Positions 14,244 through 25,281 of a stretch of 64,000 nucleotides of DNA are shown one piece after another. The stretch is from assembly GCF_030732225.1 (NCBI RefSeq), contig NZ_CP132230.1:1268001-1332000 (forward strand), in the 5' to 3' direction. This DNA comes from Streptococcus iniae. Its GTDB lineage: Bacteria; Bacillota; Bacilli; Lactobacillales; Streptococcaceae. How positions within the stretch are numbered: position 1 is the first letter of the stretch; each line of letters starts with the position of its first letter. Position numbers and translations under genes: made by a program. Under the pieces are notes generated by a model, which saw nothing but the letters and a program-made list of their open reading frames with translations, was not told the origin of the DNA and ran no database searches.

Positions 14244-15274
14244 TAATCTTCAAAGCCACCGTTCTTTTCTTCCAAGTCTTCGACTTCATGAGCAAATTTT
14301 TGTGCAATTTCTTCAATCTCAGGTTCTTCGTCATTAACACCATAAGCATCATTTGAAATCAGGTCAGTATCGGCAAAAAAGCTAATATGATTTTTCAAAT
14401 TAAGCAAAGTAATTGGTGCATCTCCGCCATATTCACCATCCAGATTAATCATCATGCGTTGGCCAGACATTGGTTCAATACTGATTTTGCTAGTTTTGAT
14501 GTATTCAATCCGTTTATCTGTGATATGTTTTCCACCATCAATAACAAGTCTTAAGAGGTGGACTATTTCAAATAAGTTAGCTGTTTTAACTAAAATCAAT
14601 GTAAACATACCATCATCTAGTTTAGCATCAGGTGCAATCAGCTCAAAACCTCCAACAGAGTTAGTAATGGCCGCAAAAATAATTGAGACTTGACCTTCAA
14701 AAACACCTTCATCATGACTAATTTTGACAGGCACATTTCGGACACGAGGCAGTAATTCAACTCCTTTAGCAAGATATGCTAAATAACCAAACATGGTTTT
14801 CAACTGACTGGGCACACTATAGGTTAGCTCCGTCAAACTTCCAGCAGCAGCAATATTAATGAAGTAAGCGTCTTCTCTTGCTTGACCAATATCCATCTTA
14901 ATCCGCTGATTCTTTCCAATAACCTTAGCAGCTTCCACAGGATTTCCGCGAGGAATTTTTAAGGCTCTTGCAAAATCATTGGTTGTTCCAGTTGGAATGA
15001 TTGCCATTTTGGGACGTTTTTTTAATGGAGCAATACCACTAACCACTTCATTAATTGTCCCATCACCACCTGCAGCAATCACAAGATCAAACCCTGCTTC
15101 TGCAACACGTCTTGCCTCATTCAGAGCAGAATTGGGTTCTGCTGTTGTTTGAAAAGCTGACGTCTCATAACCAAAGCCTTCAATCACATTTAAAACATCT
15201 GCTACATTTTTTTTCATGATTTCTTGCCCAGATGTTGGATTATAAATCAGCCTTGCTCTCTTTTGTTTCTTCAT
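14243..15274 (-). CDS. Diacylglycerol/lipid kinase family protein
   Basis: The 343-aa product belongs to the DAGK catalytic-domain family (DgkB/YegS/BmrU). The nucleotide-binding motif GGDGT is at residues 69-73, preceded by the YNPTSG segment at 11-16. A IPTGTTNDFARAL segment follows. Gram-positive DgkB phosphorylates diacylglycerol left from lipoteichoic acid synthesis. A DgkB role is likely but not proven, because the family also has sphingosine and multidrug-linked members. The C-terminus is acidic. It lies 14 bp after ligA and abuts pulA. Confidence 0.88.
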   Translation of the reverse strand: MKKQKRARLIYNPTSGQEIMKKNVADVLNVIEGFGYETSAFQTTAEPNSALNEARRVAEAGFDLVIAAGGDGTINEVVSGIAPLKKRPKMAIIPTGTTNDFARALKIPRGNPVEAAKVIGKNQRIKMDIGQAREDAYFINIAAAGSLTELTYSVPSQLKTMFGYLAYLAKGVELLPRVRNVPVKISHDEGVFEGQVSIIFAAITNSVGGFELIAPDAKLDDGMFTLILVKTANLFEIVHLLRLVIDGGKHITDKRIEYIKTSKISIEPMSGQRMMINLDGEYGGDAPITLLNLKNHISFFADTDLISNDAYGVNDEEPEIEEIAQKFAHEVEDLEEKNGGFED

Positions 15275-15288
15275 TTCTTACCTCATAC

Positions 15289-17262
<1,974 letters not shown>

Positions 17263-17303
17263 TATTTCCTTTAAATTGGGCTATTAGGCTATCGGTAAAG
17301 CCA

Positions 17304-17334
17304 GAAAAAGAGACTGGTTTTAAACCAATCTCTT
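17304..17334 (-). terminator. Terminator after queT
   Basis: Minus-strand stem AGAGATTGGTTT / AACCAGTCTCT with a tail of T, lying between the queT stop (17358) and the ligA promoter. Confidence 0.8.
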
Positions 17335-17357
17335 ATTGATATGCAATTGTGAAATGG

Positions 17358-17864
17358 CTACTGCTTCAAATCCAGTTGTCGTGCTAAACGTTCAATAACA
17401 AGTGAGCCAATCAGTAACGAAATGAATTCTCCTGTTGCTGTGGTAAACCAAGTCACTAAAAACGGCGAACCAAAAAAGCTGAGTTCAATAGCAACTGTAA
17501 TCATTGAAATGGAAAAGAAAATGCTAAAGTAAAAGAATGCTTTATTGATAAAACCATTAAAAAGAAAGTCCTTCTTAAATTGTCCAAAGAGTCTAACACC
17601 TAATGTGACAAAAACTAAAGTTGACGCACCGCCTACCAAAACATCTATTAAGCCAAAACTGTAAAAGTTAGCAATCATACAGCCAATAGTCACCGCTAGG
17701 ATATACTTCTTGTTATAAAAGGCAAGAAAGTTTAACATTTCAGAAACGCGCAACTGATACATGCCATAAGAAATAGCATTTAAAGGTGGGGTAATGGTTA
17801 AAACCACATAAAGGGCAGCAACCAGTGCAATGTGAACGTAGTCACGGACAGTGTATGTTTTCAT
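17358..17864 (-). CDS. queT: QueT-family queuosine-precursor transporter
   Basis: The 168-aa integral membrane protein has about five hydrophobic helices. It belongs to the COG4708/QueT family of ECF-type substrate-binding (S) components that import queuosine precursors such as preQ1. The call is supported by an immediately upstream preQ1-II riboswitch. The conserved N-terminal part includes ISYGMYQLRVSEMLNFL. It is monocistronic, between the riboswitch and a terminator. The energising ECF module must be encoded elsewhere. Confidence 0.9.
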   Translation of the reverse strand: MKTYTVRDYVHIALVAALYVVLTITPPLNAISYGMYQLRVSEMLNFLAFYNKKYILAVTIGCMIANFYSFGLIDVLVGGASTLVFVTLGVRLFGQFKKDFLFNGFINKAFFYFSIFFSISMITVAIELSFFGSPFLVTWFTTATGEFISLLIGSLVIERLARQLDLKQ

Positions 17865-17868
17865 TTTT

Positions 17869-17954
17869 CTCCTTTGACGTCTGTTTTTAACTCAAAACGA
17901 CGTGTCTAATATGCTTGGTGAAAGGGAACTAAGCACCAAGGGTTGCTGAGCAAC
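17869..17954 (-). promoter_or_regulatory. PreQ1-II riboswitch (COG4708 motif)
   Basis: On the minus strand the leader reads CTTGGTG (17934-17940), then CTT, AGTTCCCTTT, CACCAAG and the conserved CATATTA. An ACGTC/GACGT stem and CAAAGGAG follow. The 7-bp stem pairs 17934-17940 with 17914-17920. The AAGGAG at 17869-17874 is the Shine-Dalgarno of queT, so ligand binding should hide the ribosome site, as known for class II preQ1 switches. A small GTTGC/GCAAC hairpin at 17942-17954 fits the optional first stem. Confidence 0.92.
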
Positions 17955-17960
17955 AGTCTT

Positions 17961-17969
17961 ATTGTAGCA
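17961..17969 (-). promoter_or_regulatory. Extended -10 promoter of the queT riboswitch
   Basis: Minus-strand TG-C-TACAAT with only a T-rich -35 region. The predicted start falls near 17954, exactly at the first riboswitch hairpin. Confidence 0.6.
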
Positions 17970-18021
17970 TAATCCTAGCTAGAAAAAAAGGAAAATTAAA
18001 CCCTTAAAAAATAGTCAAAGT

Positions 18022-18043
18022 GGCTGGGCAAAAAGTAGCTTCA
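18022..18043 (+). repeat. Left inverted repeat of the IS1182-type element
   Basis: A 22-bp sequence beginning GGCTGGGCAAAAAGTAGC. It is repeated in inverted form at 19844-19865 with no mismatch. Confidence 0.92.
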
Positions 18044-18051
18044 GAATAGAA

Positions 18052-18087
18052 AAAACGAGCATTTCCGCAGTTGGAGATGCTCGTTTT
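18052..18087. terminator. Hairpin inside the left IS end
   Basis: Stem AAAACGAGCAT (18052-18062) pairs with ATGCTCGTTTT (18077-18087), followed by TTTT on the plus strand. It probably blocks read-in transcription toward the transposase, as in many insertion sequences. Confidence 0.65.
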
Positions 18088-18136
18088 CCTATGTCATGGT
18101 TTATAATTATAATAACCACAAAACAACTAGAAAGCC

Positions 18137-19039
18137 ATGACTATGTATAAAGAGTATAACACAAATCAATTGAGTTTGGAACTAAACCTTGCCTACGATA
18201 TTCCTATGAATCATGAAGTTAGATTGATCAGTCTTTTTGTGGATAGTATTCCTAGCCAAGTTTTATTAGAAGATAAGTCACACACTGGTCGTCCTGCCTT
18301 TCATCCTGCTATGCTTTTGAAGATGACGCTCTTCGCCTATGCCCGTCAAGTCTTTTCTGGTCGCAAAATGGTGCAGATGAATGAGGAAGTGATTCCCATG
18401 AAATGGTTGAGTCAGGATACTTATGTCAGTTATAAGACCATCAATAATTTTCGCTCAAGCAAGCATGCCAACAACCTGATTAAGACTGCCTTTATTTACT
18501 TCACCCTCCTTATGCGTGAGAATGGCATGATTGAAGATGAGGCACTCTTCATTGATGGCACCAAGCTAGAAGCTGATGCCAATCTCTACTCTTTCACTTG
18601 GAAAAGAGCTGTTGATAAATACGAATATGCCTTAAATGGGAAAATCTCAGAACTCTATGACCAGCTGGTTCAAGAGGGGGTAAACCTAGCTCTGTCTAAA
18701 GAAGAATGCGAAACCAGCGAGGGGTTAGTGCGCCTTTTAGAAGACACTGAACAGGCCTTGGCTGAAGTTGAGAAAGCAATTTCTGAAGAACCAAAGGTTA
18801 TCAAGGGAGGTTCTGCCAATAAGCAGAAGCGACGTCGTATTAAGAAACTGCGCAACCAGTTGAGAAAGGATTATCTCCCTCGTAAGCAACGCTATGAGGA
18901 GGCTAGAGAGATTCTAGAAGAGCGTAACTCTTTCTCCAAAACGGACCACGATGCCACTTTTATGCGAATGAAAGAGGAAAGAAATAGTCTGGGGAGAGAC
19001 TATTTCTTCACGAGCTTTAAAATAAAAGAGCGAGTATGA
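18137..19039 (+). pseudogene. IS1182 transposase, N-terminal part (frame broken)
   Basis: Codes for 300 aa: the IS1182 N-terminal domain plus the first catalytic aspartate, D140 in IDGTKLEAD. Homology ends at SKTDHDATFMRMKE. The last 20 or so residues are not IS1182-like and come from an insertion of about 53 bp (18978-19030) containing a 12-bp perfect stem. The frame stops at TGA 19037-19039, overlapping the ATG of the second part by 4 bp. Without that insertion the two parts would form one DDE transposase of roughly 560 aa. Confidence 0.85.
18978..19030 (+). repeat. Hairpin-bearing short insertion in the transposase gene
   Basis: A segment absent from the expected transposase reading. It contains a perfect 12-bp inverted repeat, AAGAAATAGTCT (18979-18990) and AGACTATTTCTT (18997-19008), around a 6-base loop. 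AAAGAG occurs at both borders (18971-18976 and 19025-19030). The estimated 53-bp length is not a multiple of 3, which explains the frame change. Exact borders are inferred. Confidence 0.6.
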
Positions 19040-19778
19040 TGAATGGCCAGCTTAAGCCAGGCTACAATATCCAAGCTGCCACCAATGGCCAATATGTTCT
19101 TGCCTACGATATATTTCCAAATCCAACGGACACCCGAACTCTGAAACCATTTCTCCAATCCATTCAAACTCTGGACCTCTTCCAAAATATTGTCGCCGAT
19201 GCCGGTTATGGCAGTGAGGAGAATTATAGTTTTATCATTGATGAGTTGGAGAAATCTCCTCTTATTCCCTATGGTATGTACCAGAAGGAATTGACTAAGA
19301 AATATAAAAACAGTCCTACTAATCCAAATAATTGGGACTACCTTGAAGAAACAGACCAATTCATTAAACCAGATGGTGTTGTTTATTCCTTTAAATATTA
19401 CTCTCGTAGAAAAGATAAGTATGGCTTTGAACGGGATTTCAAGATTTATGAGGCAGAAAAAATACAAAGCACGGAAGAGTTGGAAAAACTTTCCAAAACA
19501 GAAAGTGGTCGCCAGAAACAGATCCATTACAATCCAACTTGGAATTACTTTAAAGAACTCATAAAGGAAGAATTACATAGCGAAGATGGCTCTCGAATCT
19601 ATGCCAAACGGAAAATCGATGTCGAACCCGTTTTTGGCCGATTGAAGAGTGTTTTTGGCGTGCGTAGAGTCCATGTCAGAGGCAATCAAGCCGTCCAAAC
19701 GGAGGTTGGATTCCTCTTCATGAGTATGAATCTCACGAAATTAGCTAAGAATCTCGACTCTAAAACTTCAAATACTCA

Positions 19779-19840
19779 AAAACCACACAGTGATTTTTTC
19801 ATCTTGATTGTTTTCAAGACTGAAATCACTGTGTGGTTTT
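19779..19840 (+). terminator. Long hairpin near the right IS end
   Basis: A 17-bp perfect stem, AAACCACACAGTGATTT (19780-19796) pairing with 19823-19839, around a 26-base loop and followed by T-rich sequence. It probably terminates transposase transcription. Confidence 0.65.
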
Positions 19841-19843
19841 ATT

Positions 19844-19865
19844 TGAAGCTACTTTTTGCCCAGCC
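19844..19865 (-). repeat. Right inverted repeat of the IS1182-type element
   Basis: Perfect inverted copy of 18022-18043 and the right boundary of the element. Confidence 0.92.
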
Positions 19866-19893
19866 TCTTTATCTTAAGAATTAAGGCATATCA

Positions 19894-22716
19894 TTAGTTT
19901 TTTTGACCTTTACGTTTTAATGAGATAAAGCCAAATAAACTTGTCATACCAAGGAATGATAGCATCAATCCAGAAGTTTCTCCGGCGTGAGGTAATACTT
20001 TTCCTTTTTTTTTGACTGCAGTTGCCAGAGCTGCTTTTGGTTTAATCACTTGGTTTTCAGAATTTTTATTTCCCGGAACTACCTTGTTTGGTGATGGTAA
20101 TTCATCCCTTTTTGGAAATGCCAATTGTAGCAACAATGGGTCATGGTCTGAAGCACGACCATGTGCTTCCATAAATGGCGAATTCACATGCACCATATCA
20201 AAAGCATAACGTCCCAATAAATTAGTTGAAACAAGCATGTTATCAAGTGATTGATTATTGCCTTGATAGAAATAAGAGTAACGGTCTGACCAATCATGAC
20301 GACTTACCAAGTTGGCCATCTCACCTTCTTCAATCAATTGAATGGTTTTTGTAAATTCAAAATCATTATAATCACCTAACATGACAATATTGGCTTGTTG
20401 ACGAGAACCTTCCTTGGCAAACTGAGCAAGCACTTTAGCTAATTCATGACGTCTTTCTTCAGATTTGAAGGTAACTGGTTGAATTCGACCATACAGGGCA
20501 TTATCACCACGTTTTGAGTTCAAGTGATTAGCAACAACAACAACTTTATTTCCTTGGAATATAAATTCAGCTGCCAGAGATTTGCGAACATCTTTCCAAA
20601 TGGCATTTGTTGGATCAATACGTCCAACACTAAAATTCAATCCCCCATTTTCCCAAGAAACTGCATCATTAGCACCACCTTTTGCTTTTTCAGAAAGGCT
20701 AACGCGATCTGGTTGATAAAGAAATCCTGTACGAATATTCCCTCCAGGCTCCCCACCATCAGCATTATTTTCAGGCGCAATATCAACATAACGGTAAATC
20801 GGTCCTCCTAGTGCTTTAATAGCATCAATAAGGCGTTGAGCACTTTGACTTGCATCAGTAGTCCCATCATTTGTCGGACCATTATTATCTTGGACTTCAA
20901 TTAAACCAATAATATCAGGCGAGTTAAGGTCATTAATAAATGACTCTGCAATGCGGTTAACTTTTTCATTTTTGGTTGATTTTGGATTAGCTGAAAAGTT
21001 CTCAATATTGTAAGAAGCGATACTTAACTTACTTGGATCTTTTGGTAAATGTGTTTTTTCAGGTTTTAATTGGCCATCATTTAATGTAGGCATGCCTTTA
21101 ATGCCGTCCACGACAACTTTATAGTTCCCATAACTATAAGATACCGGACCGGTAAGACGACCTGTGTAGAAATCACCTGCTTTAATGATTTGTTTGCCTT
21201 TTTTAAAGAGAATTGGAATTAAATCAGTATTATATGCCGTTGGTCTCAGTGACACACCACCTGAATTATTAAGTGTTCTAGTTGTATCACCTGGTAAAAC
21301 ATAAATTTCTGAGTTTTTACTTGGTCCAACAATTTTAGCATTATCAACTGCAACTAGCATCCCTTCCATTGATTCCCAATAATCAATAGCATCTTCTTGT
21401 GGATCAAATTGTTTCAAGCCATCATTATCAATAATATCAACTGGAGCTTTACGATCTTTCCCTAAAACAAGTGGAGCAGGAACACTTGTTTCCCCTGTTT
21501 TAAGAATTGATTTTGCTTTAATTTGAGTCATTGTTAAATCTGTTTTTTTGAGGTCTTGGTAGCCACGACCGAAATATTCTTCGACTAATCCTGAAATGGT
21601 TAACACATCCCCCACTTTAACTTGTGGTTTTAAGTTTTGTGTAAAAATACGAATACCATCAGATGTCGCAATATTAGCATCCCCTTGAATATCTTGAACG
21701 TAAAAATGAGTTGAATCATCAATGTAAGTTACCACAACCTGCTCAACGGTCACATTCTTTTTATCATATGGAGATTGATGACTCGTTCCTTGAATCTGAC
21801 CAATTTTCAACAGTTGAGAAAGAGGTTCTGGGCTTGCCTCTTCTTTTCGAATAGCTTTTTTAACAACCTCAAACTGATCAAGATTAAAAGGTTTAAGTTG
21901 GAATTTCGTCTTAAATATAGAGTGGATAGCAGTTAAATTAATGACATCTCCTTCATTAATTTTAAGAAGCAAATCAGAAGTTTTTATACCAGTACGACTA
22001 TCTACCCTAACTGCAATCGTATTTCCAAATTTATCCTTTACCTCAAAGTTTGATGTTTCAGATTTTTCAGATGTGATTTTGCCAACAGTCACTTCTGAGA
22101 CTTTGACTAAGGTTGATAGGCTCTCATCAGTTAATTGAGGAATGGTTTTTTCAAGGACCGTGGTCGGTAACTGCCCTTGAATTTTATGATGGTCACTAAT
22201 GGTTTTTAATTGTAATTCACCATTAAAATTGGTTAATTGCCCTGTTATTTGGATAAGGTCTCCACTGACATATCCTAGTGATTGCCCTGGATAAACATAG
22301 ATACCTGTCCCCTTACTATCTTGCATGTAAAAGCCATTACCACCCCATCCATCAACAGCACTGATAATTTTACCAGTTACCGTATAGGTTTGGTTCTGAG
22401 GACTTGCTTTTACTTCTGCTATAGGTTTGCTCCCATTAGCATCTGCTAAAACTTCTGGACTTACAGTCAATGTCTCAACGGCCGCTCTTTCTTCAAGCGG
22501 ACGCTCTGTCGAGTTTTTTTCTCTTGTGTCCTTAGTAACTAAAGTATTTAACGGTTCCAAGGATTCTGCAGTAGTGTTCACAATCGGCTCTGTTTTGGGT
22601 CCTATGATTTCTTCAGCATAAACTGAATTGTGCTGATCAAAAGACTCTTCAATTACTGGTGACACAGCAACTAAAGCCAATAAGGAAGCATAAGTAAAAA
22701 ACTTTTTGTTTAACAT
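19894..22716 (-). CDS. spnA: Cell-wall-anchored extracellular nuclease, SpnA-like
   Basis: The 940-aa surface protein has an N-terminal signal peptide (about 1-34), then OB-fold-like nucleic-acid-binding modules, then an endonuclease/exonuclease/phosphatase domain from about 566. Likely catalytic residues are N570 and N573 (ASYNIEN), E607 (IEVQ), H731 (VANHLNSK), D782 and N784 (LGDYND), and D857-H858 (SDHDP). The C-terminus shows a sorting signal LPHAG at 908-912, then a hydrophobic stretch and KRKGQKN. S. pyogenes SpnA, which degrades neutrophil-trap DNA, is likewise encoded beside sagI. The LPHAG motif is not the canonical LPxTG. Confidence 0.88.
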   Translation of the reverse strand: MLNKKFFTYASLLALVAVSPVIEESFDQHNSVYAEEIIGPKTEPIVNTTAESLEPLNTLVTKDTREKNSTERPLEERAAVETLTVSPEVLADANGSKPIAEVKASPQNQTYTVTGKIISAVDGWGGNGFYMQDSKGTGIYVYPGQSLGYVSGDLIQITGQLTNFNGELQLKTISDHHKIQGQLPTTVLEKTIPQLTDESLSTLVKVSEVTVGKITSEKSETSNFEVKDKFGNTIAVRVDSRTGIKTSDLLLKINEGDVINLTAIHSIFKTKFQLKPFNLDQFEVVKKAIRKEEASPEPLSQLLKIGQIQGTSHQSPYDKKNVTVEQVVVTYIDDSTHFYVQDIQGDANIATSDGIRIFTQNLKPQVKVGDVLTISGLVEEYFGRGYQDLKKTDLTMTQIKAKSILKTGETSVPAPLVLGKDRKAPVDIIDNDGLKQFDPQEDAIDYWESMEGMLVAVDNAKIVGPSKNSEIYVLPGDTTRTLNNSGGVSLRPTAYNTDLIPILFKKGKQIIKAGDFYTGRLTGPVSYSYGNYKVVVDGIKGMPTLNDGQLKPEKTHLPKDPSKLSIASYNIENFSANPKSTKNEKVNRIAESFINDLNSPDIIGLIEVQDNNGPTNDGTTDASQSAQRLIDAIKALGGPIYRYVDIAPENNADGGEPGGNIRTGFLYQPDRVSLSEKAKGGANDAVSWENGGLNFSVGRIDPTNAIWKDVRKSLAAEFIFQGNKVVVVANHLNSKRGDNALYGRIQPVTFKSEERRHELAKVLAQFAKEGSRQQANIVMLGDYNDFEFTKTIQLIEEGEMANLVSRHDWSDRYSYFYQGNNQSLDNMLVSTNLLGRYAFDMVHVNSPFMEAHGRASDHDPLLLQLAFPKRDELPSPNKVVPGNKNSENQVIKPKAALATAVKKKGKVLPHAGETSGLMLSFLGMTSLFGFISLKRKGQKN

Positions 22717-23030
22717 AAAAACTCCTTTAAATTGTTGTATTTACTACATGCTTATTGTAACAGAAACATCAGTCAAAATAAATACATTTTTTAAACTTTT
22801 ATCACCTAAAGTTAATTATAATTATAATGCAAACGTTTTTATTTTATAAAAAAGATAAGAATTAAAGTAAAAAACAAACAATACCATCTAAACGCTTTTA
22901 AAACTATAATAATTTCTTAAAAAGGTAAGAAAAACAGTTCAAGTTAATCGTCTTTAAATAAAAAAACACCAGATTTAGAAAACTATCATTCTAAATCTAG
23001 CGCTAAAACTTCTTTTTTCGCTTTTGATAT
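22717..23030. other. Intergenic region between nuclease and sagI
   Basis: It holds no gene that I can support. It contains the sag operon terminator at 22959-22998 and AT-rich sequence. Upstream of the nuclease, TACAAT follows a TTGACT at only 11 bases, so the promoter assignment is uncertain. Confidence 0.6.
22959..22998 (-). terminator. Terminator of the streptolysin S operon
   Basis: Minus-strand stem AGATTTAGAA / TTCTAAATCT (10 bp, 8-base loop), then GGTG and seven T, 33 bp after the sagI stop. Confidence 0.85.
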
Positions 23031-24149
23031 CTATACTCTAGAAGGCTTTAATAACACACTTGATAGACCAATTAAAGCAATAGCTGTTACAAACAAAGCT
23101 ATTAGGTAAGGGCCTGCACTCAAGAGACTTCCTCCTTTTTGGAAAATCTCAATTGCTGAAAGAACCCAATTTTGAGGCAAGCATTTCCCTATGATTTGCA
23201 TATACATTGGTGTTATAGACAAAGGCCATAAACAACCTGCTAACATCGAAGTTGGCATAACAATGACATTTGCTAACTGACTACTCTGTTGAGAATTTTT
23301 GGCAATAGCACCCACTAACAAACCAAAACCAATGGCCAAAAGACTAAAAAGGAAAAAGATTAACAGCAAAATCGAAAGTGGAATATAAAAACTAATATTG
23401 ACCACTCTTAATAAGCCTATCATAATGGCAATTTGGATGGCAAAGGCAACTAGTCCAAGACAAACATAACTTAACATGTATTTGATAGGAGATAGTTTTG
23501 ATAAGATTAAACGGTCATAAACCTGACTAGATTTATCCTGTAAAATTCCTCCGTAAATGACACTAGTACTACCAAGCATTAATATTAATAAAAATCCTGT
23601 TGTTGTCGATGACACTGATTTACTACGGGAGTAATCTGCTAATTTAACTTGCTTAACCTGATAAGCTAAGGTCTTATTTTGGGAAAGAACCTTATCAAAA
23701 GTCTCTTGGTTTCCAGCAGCAATATCCCCAATAGTATTATAGTTTTCTAAGAGATAATTGGCCTGCGCTTTAAACCACTCTGTGATTTCACTATTAGCAA
23801 TTGCACGTAACTTAAGTTTTTGTGATTGACCATTTAATACTTTTTGTGAAAAACCTTCATCAATAGTTAGAACAGCTTCTAAAGACTTAGCTTTCAAGTA
23901 TTGGTCTATACTATCTTCATCTAATTTAGTAAAAATCTCATACTTCTTATTATTTTTAAGTTGTGACACAAACTGCTTTGAAATAGCACTATGATCCTTA
24001 TCTAATACACCAATTTTAGCCTGGCTATTAGCAGAAAAAGTCAAGGAAATCGCCAAAAGAGTCGTTAAAAACGGAAGTATAAAAAAGGTCACATAACTGG
24101 TTTTTTTACGCCCTACTTTACGAAATAGCGTTTTAACAAAAGCTATCAT
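23031..24149 (-). CDS. sagI: Streptolysin S ABC exporter permease SagI
   Basis: The 372-aa ABC-2-type permease has an N-terminal membrane helix (about 20-42), a large extracellular domain (about 43-185), then five to six helices in the C-terminal half. In S. pyogenes, SagG/H/I export the processed toxin. The start overlaps the sagH stop by 4 bp. It is the last gene of the operon, followed by a terminator. Paralogous with SagH in layout. Confidence 0.93.
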   Translation of the reverse strand: MIAFVKTLFRKVGRKKTSYVTFFILPFLTTLLAISLTFSANSQAKIGVLDKDHSAISKQFVSQLKNNKKYEIFTKLDEDSIDQYLKAKSLEAVLTIDEGFSQKVLNGQSQKLKLRAIANSEITEWFKAQANYLLENYNTIGDIAAGNQETFDKVLSQNKTLAYQVKQVKLADYSRSKSVSSTTTGFLLILMLGSTSVIYGGILQDKSSQVYDRLILSKLSPIKYMLSYVCLGLVAFAIQIAIMIGLLRVVNISFYIPLSILLLIFFLFSLLAIGFGLLVGAIAKNSQQSSQLANVIVMPTSMLAGCLWPLSITPMYMQIIGKCLPQNWVLSAIEIFQKGGSLLSAGPYLIALFVTAIALIGLSSVLLKPSRV

Positions 24150-25273
24150 GATGTCACCTGCTTTCTCATACCTACTAAAGCCAAGATTACAAATGCAGTA
24201 CCAATACCGAGATTAACCATTAAAGTGATAGGAATTGGGTTATTTTGACCACCAAATATAATGAAAAACAAACTGTCATTAACCCATTTGATTGGCGAAA
24301 TATGAGATAATTGATTAATCAATGAACTGTTTAAAGTAGCTAGTGGCACATAACTTCCTCCTAAAAATGCAAAAATCGGAATAACTGCATTTGAAGCCAC
24401 TGTTAAAAAGGCTTCATTCTTAATACTAATTGCCATACCGATACCAATTGCAACAGATAAATAAACCAAAGAGGCTGTCACACCTAAAATTTGTAAATCA
24501 CTGGTTCCCCAATTGACCTGCAAAACAAACCTTGTAAAGATATACAAGATACCTAATTGCACAAAGGTTGCTAACATAGCTCCAATTAGCTTTCCAAAGA
24601 CTAAGAGACTAGGAGAAACACCTGTTAGGTAAATCCGCTGGTTGGTTTGATGTTGTCGATCTGACAAAACAAGATTCATTGCAGACATAATGCTATAAAA
24701 AGTAATCATGGTAAACATGGAAATTGCATAATAATCTGCTGAAGTCATTCCTTTACTTGTTTGAACAGAACTAACTGCAATAAAATCAACTTCTCGCTTT
24801 TTAATATTGGTTAAAGTTTGAGGATATAATTTTACAATCGAATCATAGGTTTTAGCATTGTCGACATAGTTTGTCACTAACATGTTAATCAAATCTGCAT
24901 TCTGCTGGTTAATTGTGTTAGTTGTCACCTTAATGGTTTGATTTTGTTTAACCTCTAAAGTAGCTGTTAGAGCACCCTCTTTGACCTTTTTCTTATCAGC
25001 ATCAATTGAGTGGCTTTCTTTTGCCTCTAAACGCAGTTCCTGATTTAAAGTCTTTAAGAATGCCAGAAAATTTTTCTGATAATCTGTCTTTTCCCCTTCT
25101 AATTGGTAACGAACAGTCAGCTTAGGAACAGTTGTTGCGGTGTTAAAGCTTGATTTAAAAGCAAAACTCAAAATCATAATCATTAAAATTGGGAAAAAGA
25201 CCATCATTAATAAAGCCGTTCGATTTCGAAAAATCTGTAAACTTTCTTTTTTGATTAAATGTAATAGGACCAT
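24146..25273 (-). CDS. sagH: Streptolysin S ABC exporter permease SagH
   Basis: The 375-aa ABC-2-type permease has the same layout as SagI: one helix near residues 20-40, an extracellular domain, then a cluster of C-terminal helices. It pairs with SagI and the SagG ATPase to form the exporter. It lies 8 bp after sagG and overlaps sagI. No disruption is visible. Confidence 0.93.
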   Translation of the reverse strand: MVLLHLIKKESLQIFRNRTALLMMVFFPILMIMILSFAFKSSFNTATTVPKLTVRYQLEGEKTDYQKNFLAFLKTLNQELRLEAKESHSIDADKKKVKEGALTATLEVKQNQTIKVTTNTINQQNADLINMLVTNYVDNAKTYDSIVKLYPQTLTNIKKREVDFIAVSSVQTSKGMTSADYYAISMFTMITFYSIMSAMNLVLSDRQHQTNQRIYLTGVSPSLLVFGKLIGAMLATFVQLGILYIFTRFVLQVNWGTSDLQILGVTASLVYLSVAIGIGMAISIKNEAFLTVASNAVIPIFAFLGGSYVPLATLNSSLINQLSHISPIKWVNDSLFFIIFGGQNNPIPITLMVNLGIGTAFVILALVGMRKQVTS

Positions 25274-25281
25274 AATAACCT

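Larger units (their letters stand above)
18022..19865 (+). mobile_element. IS1182-family insertion sequence
   Basis: About 1.84 kb bounded by perfect 22-bp inverted repeats, 18022-18043 and 19844-19865 (starting GGCTGGGCAAAAAGTAGC). It encodes an IS1182-type DDE transposase that is now split in two frames. Stem-loops lie just inside both ends. I see no clear target-site duplication (flanks aaagt and tcttt). It sits between queT and the surface nuclease without interrupting either gene. Confidence 0.9.
19036..19884 (+). pseudogene. IS1182 transposase, C-terminal part
   Basis: Codes for 282 aa starting MMNGQLKPGYN, which normally continues directly from the N-terminal part. It carries the second aspartate D55 in VADAGYGSE and the catalytic glutamate E197 in KIDVEPVFG. 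So all three DDE residues survive but in two frames. The last residues read through the terminal hairpin and the right inverted repeat, so the natural C-terminus may have been altered. ATGA overlap could allow weak coupled translation. Confidence 0.85.

Noticed and set aside
18010..19880. Target-site duplication of the IS1182-type element
   Set aside because: The flanking bases (aaagt, tcttt) do not form a direct repeat.
22741..22790. TTGACT and TACAAT as the nuclease promoter
   Set aside because: The boxes are only 11 bases apart. The TACAAT may be a -10, but no suitable -35 is visible.
22827..22841. CcpA cre-like site ATGCAAACGTTTTTA upstream of the nuclease
   Set aside because: It lacks the required C near the end and is embedded in AT-rich sequence; too weak to list as a site.
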